From assembly GCF_050268245.1 (NCBI RefSeq), contig NZ_JBNNGK010000010.1, positions 107,649 to 171,648 on the forward strand: DNA of 64,000 bases. The letters run 5' to 3'. Source of the DNA: JBNNGK01 sp050268245. Lineage in GTDB: Bacteria > Pseudomonadota > Gammaproteobacteria > Enterobacterales > Enterobacteriaceae. Positions 25,155 through 33,760 of this stretch are shown in pieces (position 1 is the first letter of the stretch; each line of letters opens with the position of its first letter). The notes beneath the pieces are model-generated. The model was not told where the DNA came from. It saw only the letters and a list, made by a program, of their open reading frames with translations, and made no database searches. A program made the translations under genes and the position numbers.

Positions 25155-27700
25155 GCGTTGTTCTCCTCTGTGTCTAACTGTACAACCGGGATGCGTTCAT
25201 CAGGGCGTGCAGGACGATGTTGTTCGCGTTCAGCCACCATTTGCACGTTGGGATCGCGCTGGCTGCTATTAATAAAGTGGGCAAAGCGCACCTGAAGCTC
25301 AGGGTGTTCAACGGTTTCGGTCCATTCGCAGATCACGGCATCACGTAGGCGGGTAATGTCGGCTTCTAACTGCTCGTTGATGCCCAATTTATCGTCCACA
25401 ATCACATTGCGCAGATAATCGATACCGCCTTCCAGGCTTTCTAACCAAACCGAAGTACGTTGCAGCTTATCGGCGGTGCGGATGTAGAACATCATGAAGC
25501 GATCGAGGTAGCGTACCAGCGTATCGCGATCGAGATCGGCGGCCAGCAGGTCGGCGTGGCGTGGCTTCATACCACCATTGCCGCAGACATACAGGTTCCA
25601 ACCGTTTTCGGTGGCGATGATGCCCACGTCTTTGCCTTGTGCTTCAGCGCATTCGCGCGTACAGCCGGACACGCCGAACTTCATTTTGTGCGGAGTGCGG
25701 ATGCCTTTGTAGCGATGTTCCAGCGTGACGCCGAAGCCGACGCTATCACCCACGCCGTAGCGGCACCAAGTGCTGCCGACACAGGTTTTCGCCATGCGTA
25801 ATGCTTTGGCATAGGCGTGGCCGGTTTCGAAGCCCGCCTCGATCAATTTGGCCCAAATAGCGGGCAGATCGTTTTTCTGCGCACCGAACATGGCAATACG
25901 TTGTGAGCCCGTCATTTTGGTGTAGAGATGGTATTCTTTGGCAATTTTGCCAATGGCGACCAGCCCATCTGGGGTAATTTCACCGCCGGCGGAGCGCGGA
26001 ATGACCGAGTAGGTGCCGTCTTTTTGAATGTTACCGAGGAAGTTGTCGTTGGTATCCTGTAATGGTGTGTGCTGGGGCTTGAGGATGTACTCATTCCAAC
26101 AGGAAGCCAACAGCGAGCCGATGGTCGGTTTACATACTTCGCAACCGTAGCCTTTGCCGTATTTCGCCAGTAATTCATCAAACGACTTGATGCCTTCGAC
26201 GCGGATCAGGTGATAAAGCTCCTGGCGCGAATAAGCGAAGTGTTCGCACAGGTGATGGTTAACTTCAATGCCCTGTTTGCTCAGTTCTGCGTTGAGAACT
26301 TGCGTAATCAGCGGGATACAACCGCCGCAGCCGGTACCCGCTTTGGTTTCTGCTTTGAGCGCGGCGACGGTGTGGCAACCCATCCCAACGGCTTTGATGA
26401 TGTCGCCTTTACTGACGTCAAAACAGGAGCAAATCTGGGCGGTTTCCGGTAGTGAATCGACGCCGATGGCCGGTTTACTGCCGGCATGGGCAGGCAGGAT
26501 CAGGCTGTCAGGATTTTCAGGCAGTTCGATACCGTTCAGTGCCAGCTGTAACAAATTGCCATAATCGCTGGTGTCGCCGACCAATACTGCGCCAAGCAGC
26601 GTTTTGTTATCGGCGCTGACGACGATGCGTTTGTAGACTTCTTTGTTTTCATCCAGATAGACGTAACTGCGTGCGCCTTCGGTATGGCCATGTGCATCAC
26701 CGATGCCGCCGACGTCGACGCCCAGCAGTTTCAGTTTGGCGCTCATGTCCGCGCCTTGGAAGCAATTTTCACGATTGAGCAGGTGGTCGGCCGTGACCTG
26801 CGCCATTTTATAGCCTGGCGCGACCAGCCCGAAAGTGCGCTCCTGCCATGAGGCGCACTCGCCAATGGCGTAGACATCGGGATCGGAAGTCTGACAGCAA
26901 TCATTGATGACGATGCCACCGCGCCGTGCCGTGGCCAACCCGCACTGATGCGCCAGTTTATCTTGGGCGCGAATACCGGTGGAGAACACGATAAAGTCGA
27001 CTTCCAGCGCGGTGCCATCAGCGAACTGCATAGTCTTACGTGCGTTTTGCCCACTGTGGATGATTTCTTGGGTGTTTTTTCCGGTGTGAACCTTAACGCC
27101 CATGCGTTCTATTTTGCGACGAAGTTGATCGCCGCCCATCGGATCGAGCTGTTCGGCCATCAGCATCGGGGCGAACTCGATGACGTGGGTTTCAATACCA
27201 AGGCTTTTCAGTGCGCCAGCGGCTTCCAGACCGAGCAGGCCACCGCCGACCACGGCACCGCGTTTACTGCGGCGCGCACAGGCTTCGATAGCGTTAAGAT
27301 CCTCAATAGTACGATAAACAAAGCAATCTTGGCCTTCCGCGCCCTTGATCGGGGGGATCCACGGGTAAGAACCCGTCGCCATAATCAGTTTGTCGTAATA
27401 CACCGTACGGCCAGTGTTAGAGTGAATCACCTTTTCACCACGGTTGATGGTAATGGCACGTTCTCCTACCAGTACTTTTACGCCCTGTTTCTCGTAAAAG
27501 CCTTCGCGTACCAGAGAAAGTTCTTCAGCCGTATGGTGGGAGAAATAGGAAGAAAGGTGTACGCGATCGTAGGCGATGCGCGGTTCTTCACAAAAAACGG
27601 TGATGTCGAATGTGTCGGGCTCTGCTTTATCCAGCAAATCCTCGATAAACCGGTGGCCGACCATGCCGTTACCGATGACAGCAAGTTTGACTCTGCTCAT
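25151..27700 (-). CDS. nirB: Nitrite reductase (NADH) large subunit NirB
   Basis: Cytoplasmic siroheme/Fe-S/FAD enzyme reducing nitrite to ammonium with NADH. It has 849 residues (E. coli 847). FAD motif VIGNGMVGHRF, NAD motif GAVVGGGLLGLEAAGAL, a BFD-type Fe-S domain with cysteines in QICSCFDVSKGD and GTGCGGCIP, and the siroheme/4Fe-4S cysteines in KTCVGSTWCRYG and GVSGCTRECAEAQGKD. The start MSRVKLAVIGNG with GAGG seven bases upstream is used; an open frame extends 24 codons further but runs through the FNR site. Confidence 0.98.
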   Translation of the reverse strand: MSRVKLAVIGNGMVGHRFIEDLLDKAEPDTFDITVFCEEPRIAYDRVHLSSYFSHHTAEELSLVREGFYEKQGVKVLVGERAITINRGEKVIHSNTGRTVYYDKLIMATGSYPWIPPIKGAEGQDCFVYRTIEDLNAIEACARRSKRGAVVGGGLLGLEAAGALKSLGIETHVIEFAPMLMAEQLDPMGGDQLRRKIERMGVKVHTGKNTQEIIHSGQNARKTMQFADGTALEVDFIVFSTGIRAQDKLAHQCGLATARRGGIVINDCCQTSDPDVYAIGECASWQERTFGLVAPGYKMAQVTADHLLNRENCFQGADMSAKLKLLGVDVGGIGDAHGHTEGARSYVYLDENKEVYKRIVVSADNKTLLGAVLVGDTSDYGNLLQLALNGIELPENPDSLILPAHAGSKPAIGVDSLPETAQICSCFDVSKGDIIKAVGMGCHTVAALKAETKAGTGCGGCIPLITQVLNAELSKQGIEVNHHLCEHFAYSRQELYHLIRVEGIKSFDELLAKYGKGYGCEVCKPTIGSLLASCWNEYILKPQHTPLQDTNDNFLGNIQKDGTYSVIPRSAGGEITPDGLVAIGKIAKEYHLYTKMTGSQRIAMFGAQKNDLPAIWAKLIEAGFETGHAYAKALRMAKTCVGSTWCRYGVGDSVGFGVTLEHRYKGIRTPHKMKFGVSGCTRECAEAQGKDVGIIATENGWNLYVCGNGGMKPRHADLLAADLDRDTLVRYLDRFMMFYIRTADKLQRTSVWLESLEGGIDYLRNVIVDDKLGINEQLEADITRLRDAVICEWTETVEHPELQVRFAHFINSSQRDPNVQMVAEREQHRPARPDERIPVVQLDTEENNA

Positions 27701-27730
27701 TATTGCCTCAAAATTCTGATTTCCTGGCGC

Positions 27731-27736
27731 TACATT
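27731..27736 (-). promoter_or_regulatory. Predicted -10 region of the nirB promoter
   Basis: Placing FNR at -41.5, as at E. coli nirB, puts the transcription start near 27724. The -10 would fall near 27731-27737, where the minus strand reads TAATGT. Inference from geometry. Confidence 0.4.
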
Positions 27737-27758
27737 ATTCTTCTCAGAGGGTAGTTTA

Positions 27759-27772
27759 TTGATATACATCAA
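27759..27772 (-). promoter_or_regulatory. FNR box of the nir operon
   Basis: TTGATATACATCAA is an exact match to the FNR consensus TTGATNNNNATCAA, centred about 66 bp upstream of the nirB ATG. It implies class II activation of nirBDC-cysG in the absence of oxygen. Confidence 0.92.
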
Positions 27773-27785
27773 CCACAGTTATATA

Positions 27786-27801
27786 TACCTCAAATGTGGT
27801 A
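27786..27801 (-). promoter_or_regulatory. NarL/NarP-type 7-2-7 box upstream of nirB
   Basis: TACCTCA-AA-TGTGGTA is an inverted pair of NarL-type heptamers. Its centre is exactly 28 bp from the FNR-box centre, the -69.5/-41.5 spacing of E. coli nirB, where phospho-NarL/NarP activates in response to nitrate or nitrite. The heptamers deviate slightly from consensus; the spacing is the stronger evidence. Confidence 0.72.
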
Positions 27802-27945
27802 TTTCCATGATTTTAATGGGGAATTTATAACTTACGGTTTTTATTCAACTTTAGCTGAATCGTGCCAGTTAATGAGAATATTACCCATTTGGAAGTAATA
27901 CCGATGGATTGACGACAATGCGTCAATTGGCGTAGCGAACGTGAG

Positions 27946-27961
27946 ACGAAAACGATTGCTT
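27946..27961 (+). promoter_or_regulatory. PurR-type operator upstream of codA
   Basis: ACGAAAACGATTGCTT matches the PurR consensus ACGCAAACGTTTGCGT at 13 of 16 positions. To my recollection it matches the codBA operator of E. coli. It lies 285 bp before the codA ATG, so codA is probably repressed by PurR with hypoxanthine or guanine. Confidence 0.75.
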
Positions 27962-28246
27962 GTTGTGAGCCGTCTTTTGAGATTTTGGTCAGTTATTCAT
28001 CGGCACACAGAGTGCGTAGTGGTTATATAATCAGCTCTTAGGGCGGCGGATATTTTTTGGCACTCTCCTGTAGATGAGCGACGCACGTGTTTTTGATTAT
28101 TGGGTTAACCGACTACGCGAGATGATAGCGATGGCGTCGTAGAGGATGAGCGGTAACAAGGTAGCAATACGTCGGGCTGGTGAGCGCGGGATGAAATGAT
28201 GCCGTGCTGACCTGTCGCCAATCTATACAACATATCAAGGAGTAGT
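27962..28246 (+). other. Long codA leader region
   Basis: 285 bp between the PurR-type operator and codA with no supported ORF. In E. coli the permease gene codB directly precedes codA. I see no recognisable codB remnant here. An AAGGAG ribosome-binding site ends the region. Confidence 0.5.
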
Positions 28247-29530
28247 ATGTCGATCAACCAATTGAAATATATTGATAATTTACGTCTCGGTGGCCATGAA
28301 GGATTGTGGCAGATGGCGATTGAGCAAGGCCGAATTGCCCATTTGATCCCGCAGCCAGAAGGTGTTGAGTGGCGCAGTGAGACGCTGGATGCTGAAGGTG
28401 GGCTGGCACTGTCCGCATTCGTTGAGCCGCATATCCATTTGGATACCACCCAAACTGCCGGGCAACCGGCGTGGAATCAGTCTGGTACGCTGTTTGAAGG
28501 CATTGAACGCTGGGCGGAGCGTAAAGCACGCTTGAGCCATGACGATGTAAAGCAGCGCGCATGGCAAACGCTGAAATGGCAGATTGCTAATGGCGTGCAG
28601 TACGTGCGTACCCACGTTGACGTTTCCGATCCGACCTTGACCGCCCTGCGTGCCATGCTGGAGGTGAGGCAAGAGGTTGCGCCTTGGATAACATTACAAA
28701 TCGTTGCCTTTCCACAAGAGGGTATTATGTCCTACCCGAACGGGGAGGCGTTGTTAGAAGAGGCGCTACGCCTTGGTGCGGACGTCGTGGGGGCGATTCC
28801 CCACTTTGAATTTACGCGCGAATATGGCGTGGAGTCGTTGCACAAAGCATTCGCGTTGGCGCAAAAATATGATCGCTTGGTGGACGTGCACTGCGACGAG
28901 ATCGATGATGAGCAGTCGCGCTTTGTCGAAACCGTTGCGGCATTAGCATTGAAACTGGAGATGGGGAGTCGGGTGACCGCCAGCCATACTACGGCAATGC
29001 ACTCCTACAACGGCGCTTATACGTCACGGCTGTTCCGCTTGCTGAAGCTCTCTGGCATTAATTTTGTCGCCAATCCCTTGGTCAATATTCATCTTCAAGG
29101 GCGTTTCGACAGTTACCCAAAACGCCGTGGCATCACGCGAGTCAAAGAGATGCTCGACGCAGACATTAACGTCTGTTTCGGCCACGATGACGTGTTCGAT
29201 CCGTGGTACCCGCTCGGCACTGCCAATATGTTACAGGTACTGCATATGGGGCTGCACGTTTGCCAACTGATGGGATACGACCAAATTAATGATGGACTGC
29301 GTCTGATTACCACCCACAGCGCCCGTACCCTGCAGTTACAGGATTACGGACTGGCGGTAGGAAACAGTGCCAATCTAGTGATTTTGCCGGCAGAAAGTGG
29401 TTTTGACGCGGTGCGCCGCCAGACGCCAGTGCGTTACTCCATCCGTCAGGGGGGCGTGATCGCGCAAACCCGTCCGGCAGAAACTACGCTGTATCTGTCC
29501 GGTGAAGAGAAGGTTGATTTCCGTCAATGA
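28247..29530 (+). CDS. codA: Cytosine deaminase
   Basis: Amidohydrolase deaminating cytosine to uracil and ammonia, for pyrimidine salvage. It has 427 residues, as in E. coli, and is highly similar. Metal ligands are His62 and His64 in EPHIHLD, the His in DVHCDEIDDEQS and the Asp in CFGHDDVFDPW. It has a strong AAGGAG ribosome-binding site. The cytosine permease gene codB is not adjacent, so uptake must come from elsewhere. It lies between nirB and tsgA, which are neighbours in E. coli. Confidence 0.97.
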   Translation: MSINQLKYIDNLRLGGHEGLWQMAIEQGRIAHLIPQPEGVEWRSETLDAEGGLALSAFVEPHIHLDTTQTAGQPAWNQSGTLFEGIERWAERKARLSHDDVKQRAWQTLKWQIANGVQYVRTHVDVSDPTLTALRAMLEVRQEVAPWITLQIVAFPQEGIMSYPNGEALLEEALRLGADVVGAIPHFEFTREYGVESLHKAFALAQKYDRLVDVHCDEIDDEQSRFVETVAALALKLEMGSRVTASHTTAMHSYNGAYTSRLFRLLKLSGINFVANPLVNIHLQGRFDSYPKRRGITRVKEMLDADINVCFGHDDVFDPWYPLGTANMLQVLHMGLHVCQLMGYDQINDGLRLITTHSARTLQLQDYGLAVGNSANLVILPAESGFDAVRRQTPVRYSIRQGGVIAQTRPAETTLYLSGEEKVDFRQ

Positions 29531-29613
29531 GTGACATTCTCAGCAATTAACCGGTTACTCACCGCGTTGTGGCGAATTTGTTCGGTCCAAGTCAATCCGG
29601 TACGTTTGCTGAT

Positions 29614-29633
29614 GGGCGCAGCGCGCTGCGCCC
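29614..29633. terminator. Palindrome between codA and tsgA
   Basis: Perfect 20-bp palindrome with arms GGGCGCAGCG / CGCTGCGCCC, between convergent codA and tsgA. It shares its arms with the palindromes after damX and nudE. Probable two-way terminator. Confidence 0.6.
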
Positions 29634-29671
29634 CGATGCAGGCTGTGATCAGTGGGTAAATCGCTTATTCA

Positions 29672-30856
29672 TCACTGCGTCACGTGGCCGTGGCTGCGGT
29701 GTTTGGTCACAAAACCCAACAGCAGACACATCACGAATACTGCCAGATACAGACCGTTTGCAGTGGTCAGTGCTGCATGTGCGCCGCCTTTTGCCACAAT
29801 CGGGCCGGTTACCACGAAGGTCAACATGGTACCGATGGTGCCGCAGGTCAGAATAAAGTTCACCAGTTTTGGTGACGATACCTTGGTTTGCAGTGAACCG
29901 AGTGTGATCAGTGTGGTGTAGATGGCACTGGAAACAAAGCCTAAGGCCATGATGTAGTACGGTAACGACTGCGGATCGTCACTGCTGACAAACATGTACA
30001 TCGCGCCGCTGGCCAATGCCGCCAGGACGGTGACAATGCGTTGTAGATCGAAGAAGCGCAGTACGAAACTGAATACCCACATGCCGATCATGTAAGAGGT
30101 CCAGAAATCACTGACCAGCTTACCCGCCTGATGGATGTTCATACCGAGGGACTTGGTGGCGTATTCCGGCACCCACTGGATAAAGCCCAATTGGCCGAGG
30201 ATGTAGCACAATGCGGCGATCGACAGGAACAGGACGCCGATACCCCATTTCTCTTTGACGACCGGCTCACCCGCTTGGGTGCCTTTATTGCCCAGCACCG
30301 GGAATTCTGAACACAGGGTTAGCACGAAGATGGCGACATACAACAGCCCAATACAGGCGTAAACCCAATACCAACCGATATGTCGCGCCAATAACATCGC
30401 CGCGACTATCGGGAAAATCATTCCGGCCATGCTAAAGAAAGAATCGGTAAACAGCAGGCGCGAACCGCGCTGACGGCCAGAATACATATGCGTGATCAAG
30501 AAGGTGCCGATCGACATGGTAATGCCGCTCACTACACCGAGGATGAACATGCAGAGGGAGAACATCGTGAGGCTCTTGCCGACCATCAGGCCGATCACCG
30601 CCAAGACCATCAGCAGGAAACCGAAGATGAGCTGGCGCTTCAGGGGGATGATTTCCATCAACCACGCGTTTAGGAAGATGGCGATCAAAATGCCGGCGTT
30701 TAAGAACGTGAAGGTGTTGCTCATGCTGGAAACTGGCAGGTTAAAGTACTCTGCAATATTCCCCATCACCATTCCTGTGACGATCACTAAGGCACCGGTC
30801 AGCGCATAAGAGAAGAAGCTGATCCATGTTAGCCGGATGCGGTTGCTGTTATTCAT
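29672..30856 (-). CDS. tsgA: MFS transporter TsgA
   Basis: 394-residue major-facilitator protein (E. coli 393) with about 12 hydrophobic helices. It starts MNNSNRIRLTWISFFSYALTGALVIVTGMV. The substrate is unknown; the name comes from a Salmonella gene linked to tellurite and selenite resistance. Distinctive segments are HMYSGRQRGSRLLFTDSFFSM-like and GFVTKHRSHG at the C-terminus. It is conserved next to the nir operon in E. coli; here codA intervenes. Confidence 0.95.
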   Translation of the reverse strand: MNNSNRIRLTWISFFSYALTGALVIVTGMVMGNIAEYFNLPVSSMSNTFTFLNAGILIAIFLNAWLMEIIPLKRQLIFGFLLMVLAVIGLMVGKSLTMFSLCMFILGVVSGITMSIGTFLITHMYSGRQRGSRLLFTDSFFSMAGMIFPIVAAMLLARHIGWYWVYACIGLLYVAIFVLTLCSEFPVLGNKGTQAGEPVVKEKWGIGVLFLSIAALCYILGQLGFIQWVPEYATKSLGMNIHQAGKLVSDFWTSYMIGMWVFSFVLRFFDLQRIVTVLAALASGAMYMFVSSDDPQSLPYYIMALGFVSSAIYTTLITLGSLQTKVSSPKLVNFILTCGTIGTMLTFVVTGPIVAKGGAHAALTTANGLYLAVFVMCLLLGFVTKHRSHGHVTQ

Positions 30857-30930
30857 TGAATAAGCCCGATTGGTAGATTGGATTTTGTTGTTTGGCAGCA
30901 GACGACAGATTTTTTCTGGTAAAAGCAGTA

Positions 30931-30986
30931 AAAACCCGTCTCCGGCTACCAGGGGGCGAATCCTAGCATAGCTCAGGCGGGTTTTT
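30931..30986 (-). terminator. Structured region between the LacI-type regulator and tsgA
   Basis: On the minus strand AAAAACCCG and CGGGTTTTT are separated by about 38 bases with internal pairing potential (GGAGACGGG before the T run). This fits a large-loop intrinsic terminator ending the PTS operon. It also lies 75-130 bp upstream of tsgA, so it could be a regulatory leader. Confidence 0.5.
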
Positions 30987-31044
30987 GTGATGATTGTCTA
31001 TTTTTTGATGTAAGTTATGAAATGATCGTGGGCTGGTGAGAGAA

Positions 31045-32022
31045 CTATCCTGCCAAGATGGCAATGGAGTCCCGGGGGATAATGATCGGCGCAAAGCTGG
31101 CTTGTGGCGTGAGCGGGTCGATCAGCAAACGTGTGGCGAACTGTGCCATGTCGGTAATGGGAAAATGCACGCTGGAAAGCGCTGGGCGCACAAATTGTGC
31201 GCGTTCACCGCTGTCATAACAAATCAGTGAGATATCTTGCGGCACGCGCAACCGACGTTCATTGATGGCTAATAAGGCACCAATGGCCATTTCTTCGTTA
31301 CAGCAATATATTGCCGTGGGGAGCACTTTCCTCCGCAGTAGGCGATCGGCGCATTGGTACCCGCTATCCAGATCGTAAACACCTTCCAAACAGTCTATAG
31401 GGGTCAAACTAGCCGCCTGCATCGCCTGCTCAAACCCTAAAAAACGCAACTGGCTGGATGCCCGTTGCCGTGGCCCGCTGATGCAGGCAATGCGTTGATG
31501 ACCGGCATCGATGAGCTGCTGTGTTGCCAGGCGGCTGGCGCGCTGATGATCAAAAATAACGCAACGATCCTCCAAGCCGGGCACCAAGCGATCGAGCAGA
31601 ACAAAACGCCGCTGATCGGCCGCTAACTGCCGTAAAACCTCGTCACTGAGATAACGCACATGCAAGATCACACCGTCGCAGCGAAGGCTATATAAACGTT
31701 GGATCGCCAGCAGTTCGTTCTCAGCGCTGTTACGCCCTTGCGTTACCAACAACTGCTTGCCGTGGGATTCGGCCTCTGTCTGAACAAAATCCATCAGTGC
31801 GCCAAAGAAACCGCCTCGGTATGAGGTGGTCACCAGACCCAACGTATGGCTCTGGCTTGAGGCCAACGCGCGCGCCGCCGGATTCGGCGTGTAGCCAAGC
31901 TGCGCAATGGCGCGTTCGACTTTTTCACGCGTCGGTGTTTTAACCTTGCTGTCGCCATTCACGACGCGCGATACCGTGGCGCGCGATACGCCTGCGAGCT
32001 TAGCTACATCTTCCAGTGTCAC
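31045..32022 (-). CDS. LacI-family repressor of the beta-glucoside PTS operon
   Basis: 325-residue LacI/GalR-type regulator: N-terminal helix-turn-helix TLEDVAKLAGVSRATVSRVVNG, hinge (GYTPNPAARALASSQSHTLGLV) and a periplasmic-binding-protein-like effector domain. It resembles AscG in overall pattern. The start is GTG with AAGGGGA upstream. As the last gene of the PTS operon it probably binds the palindrome at 35451-35468 and is relieved by a phosphorylated beta-glucoside. The effector is inferred. Confidence 0.88.
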   Translation of the reverse strand: MTLEDVAKLAGVSRATVSRVVNGDSKVKTPTREKVERAIAQLGYTPNPAARALASSQSHTLGLVTTSYRGGFFGALMDFVQTEAESHGKQLLVTQGRNSAENELLAIQRLYSLRCDGVILHVRYLSDEVLRQLAADQRRFVLLDRLVPGLEDRCVIFDHQRASRLATQQLIDAGHQRIACISGPRQRASSQLRFLGFEQAMQAASLTPIDCLEGVYDLDSGYQCADRLLRRKVLPTAIYCCNEEMAIGALLAINERRLRVPQDISLICYDSGERAQFVRPALSSVHFPITDMAQFATRLLIDPLTPQASFAPIIIPRDSIAILAG

Positions 32023-32090
32023 CCTATCCCCTTGCTCTTTCGAGCGGTGTCGTTGTTGGCATGCGCGTGGTGGGGGGCTCAGGTAAACCC

Positions 32091-33401
32091 CTAGGCATCA
32101 AACTGCGGTAAATAGGCTTTATTCACCGTAAGCACCTCGTCGAGCAGTGATTGGGCAATGTCGGCGTTGGCAACCAAAGGATTGGTGACCAGAGCCAACA
32201 AGCCGCTTTGGCGATCGCCGTGTACTGCGGCATCAATCGCTAGCCGTTCATACGCTTTCACCTGTTGGGTCAGTGCGTGCATGGCATCAGGCAATGGGCC
32301 GAAAACTAACGGGTGAGCGCCCTGAGCATCGACAATACAGTTTGTTTCTATCACCGCATCGTCCGGCAAACCGCGAATAGCGCCACGGTTTGCGGTATTG
32401 ACCACTAATTGCGTGCCGAGATTATTATGGATCGCGCGGATCAGTTCCAGCGCCACTTCCGAATAGAAAGAGCCGCCGCGGAAGCTGAGCTGCTCTGGTT
32501 TGCTATCCAACTGCGGATCGGCATACAGTGCGAATAGCTCTTTCTCTACCTGCATCACCTGTTCTGCTCGGGTGCCGCGTTCGGCAGCGGCCGCGGTTTC
32601 TTCGGCCAGCATTGCCTGCGTTTGGTAGAAATAGCGATGATAAGGGCAGGGGATGGCGCCGACAGCACGCAGAAACGCTGGTGGCCACGGTTCTTCCTTG
32701 ATGTTATTCATGGTCAGCGTTGCGCCGTCGCACAGCATATCGATCACGTTGTCAGTGACGTCTTGGCCGTTTTGTAGCACCTGATGAACCCAAACCATGT
32801 GGTTTAACCCGGCGAAGCGCAGCTGCACATCGTCATAGGGCGCGTTGAGCATGTTGGCGATCATGTGATGCATACTGATTGGAACATTACACAGACCAAT
32901 GATTTTTGCTTTGGTATAATGGGATACGGCTTCGGTCACCATCCCTGCCGGATTGGTAAAGTTGATGATCCAGGCATCGGGTGCCAGTTGCTCAACTTTG
33001 CGCGCAATCGACAACATCACCGGAATGGTGCGTAATGCTTTGGCAAAGCCGCCGACGCCGGTGGTTTCTTGGCCGATAAGATGATACTTCAGCCCCAATC
33101 GTTCATCGGCAGCGCGTGCCGGTAGCTGGCCGACGCGCAGTTGAGTCAGTACGAACTGTGCCCCGCGAATCGCGTCGTCTAAGGCAAAGTGCACGCTGAC
33201 CTTAATCTGCTCCAATCCGTGACGCGCCAGCATACGCTCGGTTAACGCCGCGATAATGGCCACTTTCTCACGGCCGGCTTCAACGTCAACCAGTGCCAGC
33301 TCGCTCACCGGCAACGATTCAATTCGCTGGATCAGTCCGTCGACCAATTCCGGTGTGTAGCTGCTTCCGCCACCAATAATGGCAATTTTTAGCGAGCTCA
33401 T
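32091..33401 (-). CDS. 6-phospho-beta-glucosidase, GH4 family
   Basis: Cytosolic hydrolase cleaving phosphorylated disaccharides delivered by the PTS. It has 436 residues and belongs to glycoside hydrolase family 4, which uses NAD and a divalent metal. It shows the NAD motif IAIIGGGSSYTPELVDG (7-23) and metal-site residues Cys171 in GLCNVPISMHH and His201 in AGLNHMVW. It is close to the ChbF/CelF/LicH group; the exact substrate (cellobiose, chitobiose or another beta-glucoside) cannot be read from sequence. The start overlaps the IIA stop (ATGA). Confidence 0.92.
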   Translation of the reverse strand: MSSLKIAIIGGGSSYTPELVDGLIQRIESLPVSELALVDVEAGREKVAIIAALTERMLARHGLEQIKVSVHFALDDAIRGAQFVLTQLRVGQLPARAADERLGLKYHLIGQETTGVGGFAKALRTIPVMLSIARKVEQLAPDAWIINFTNPAGMVTEAVSHYTKAKIIGLCNVPISMHHMIANMLNAPYDDVQLRFAGLNHMVWVHQVLQNGQDVTDNVIDMLCDGATLTMNNIKEEPWPPAFLRAVGAIPCPYHRYFYQTQAMLAEETAAAAERGTRAEQVMQVEKELFALYADPQLDSKPEQLSFRGGSFYSEVALELIRAIHNNLGTQLVVNTANRGAIRGLPDDAVIETNCIVDAQGAHPLVFGPLPDAMHALTQQVKAYERLAIDAAVHGDRQSGLLALVTNPLVANADIAQSLLDEVLTVNKAYLPQFDA

Positions 33402-33748
33402 GGGCGTGCCTCCTGCTGTGCCTGACGGCGATAGAGTTCAATCATGTCATCGGCTAAATCCTGAATCACCATCGCATTCATCAAATGATCTTGGGCGTGG
33501 ACGGTAATCAGATTCATCGCCAGCTTGCCGCTGCCTTCGTCCAGGCTGATGAGTTGAGTCTGGATGCGATGAGCCTGTTTCACGGCCTCTTTCGATTCAG
33601 CCATCTGTGCGGCAGATGCGGTGAAATCGCCCGCCCGTGCCTGCTGTAATGCCATTAACGCACTGCTGCGCGCACTGCCGGAAAACACCAGCAGTTCCAT
33701 GATGGTACTTTCAAAATCGGTACTGATTTCAGCGGTTAATTCACTCAC
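33398..33748 (-). CDS. PTS lactose/cellobiose-type EIIA
   Basis: 116-residue PTS IIA of the lactose/cellobiose (ChbA/CelC) type, a three-helix trimer subunit passing phosphate from HPr to IIB. The phosphorylated histidine lies in TVHAQDHLM (His84). It sits between IIC and the GH4 gene with tight spacing and shares an ATGA overlap with the hydrolase gene. Confidence 0.93.
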   Translation of the reverse strand: MSELTAEISTDFESTIMELLVFSGSARSSALMALQQARAGDFTASAAQMAESKEAVKQAHRIQTQLISLDEGSGKLAMNLITVHAQDHLMNAMVIQDLADDMIELYRRQAQQEARP

Positions 33749-33760
33749 ATTGTGCTCCTG

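Noticed and set aside
26948..27754. Plus-strand ORF of 268 codons antisense to nirB
   Set aside because: Shadow of nirB codon periodicity; runs into the nir promoter and has no known homologue.
27882..27897. Second NarL-like pair TACCCAT-TT-GGAAGTA upstream of nirB
   Set aside because: It fits the 7-2-7 pattern but lies about 124 bp from the FNR box, far from the usual geometry; it may be chance or a remote site.
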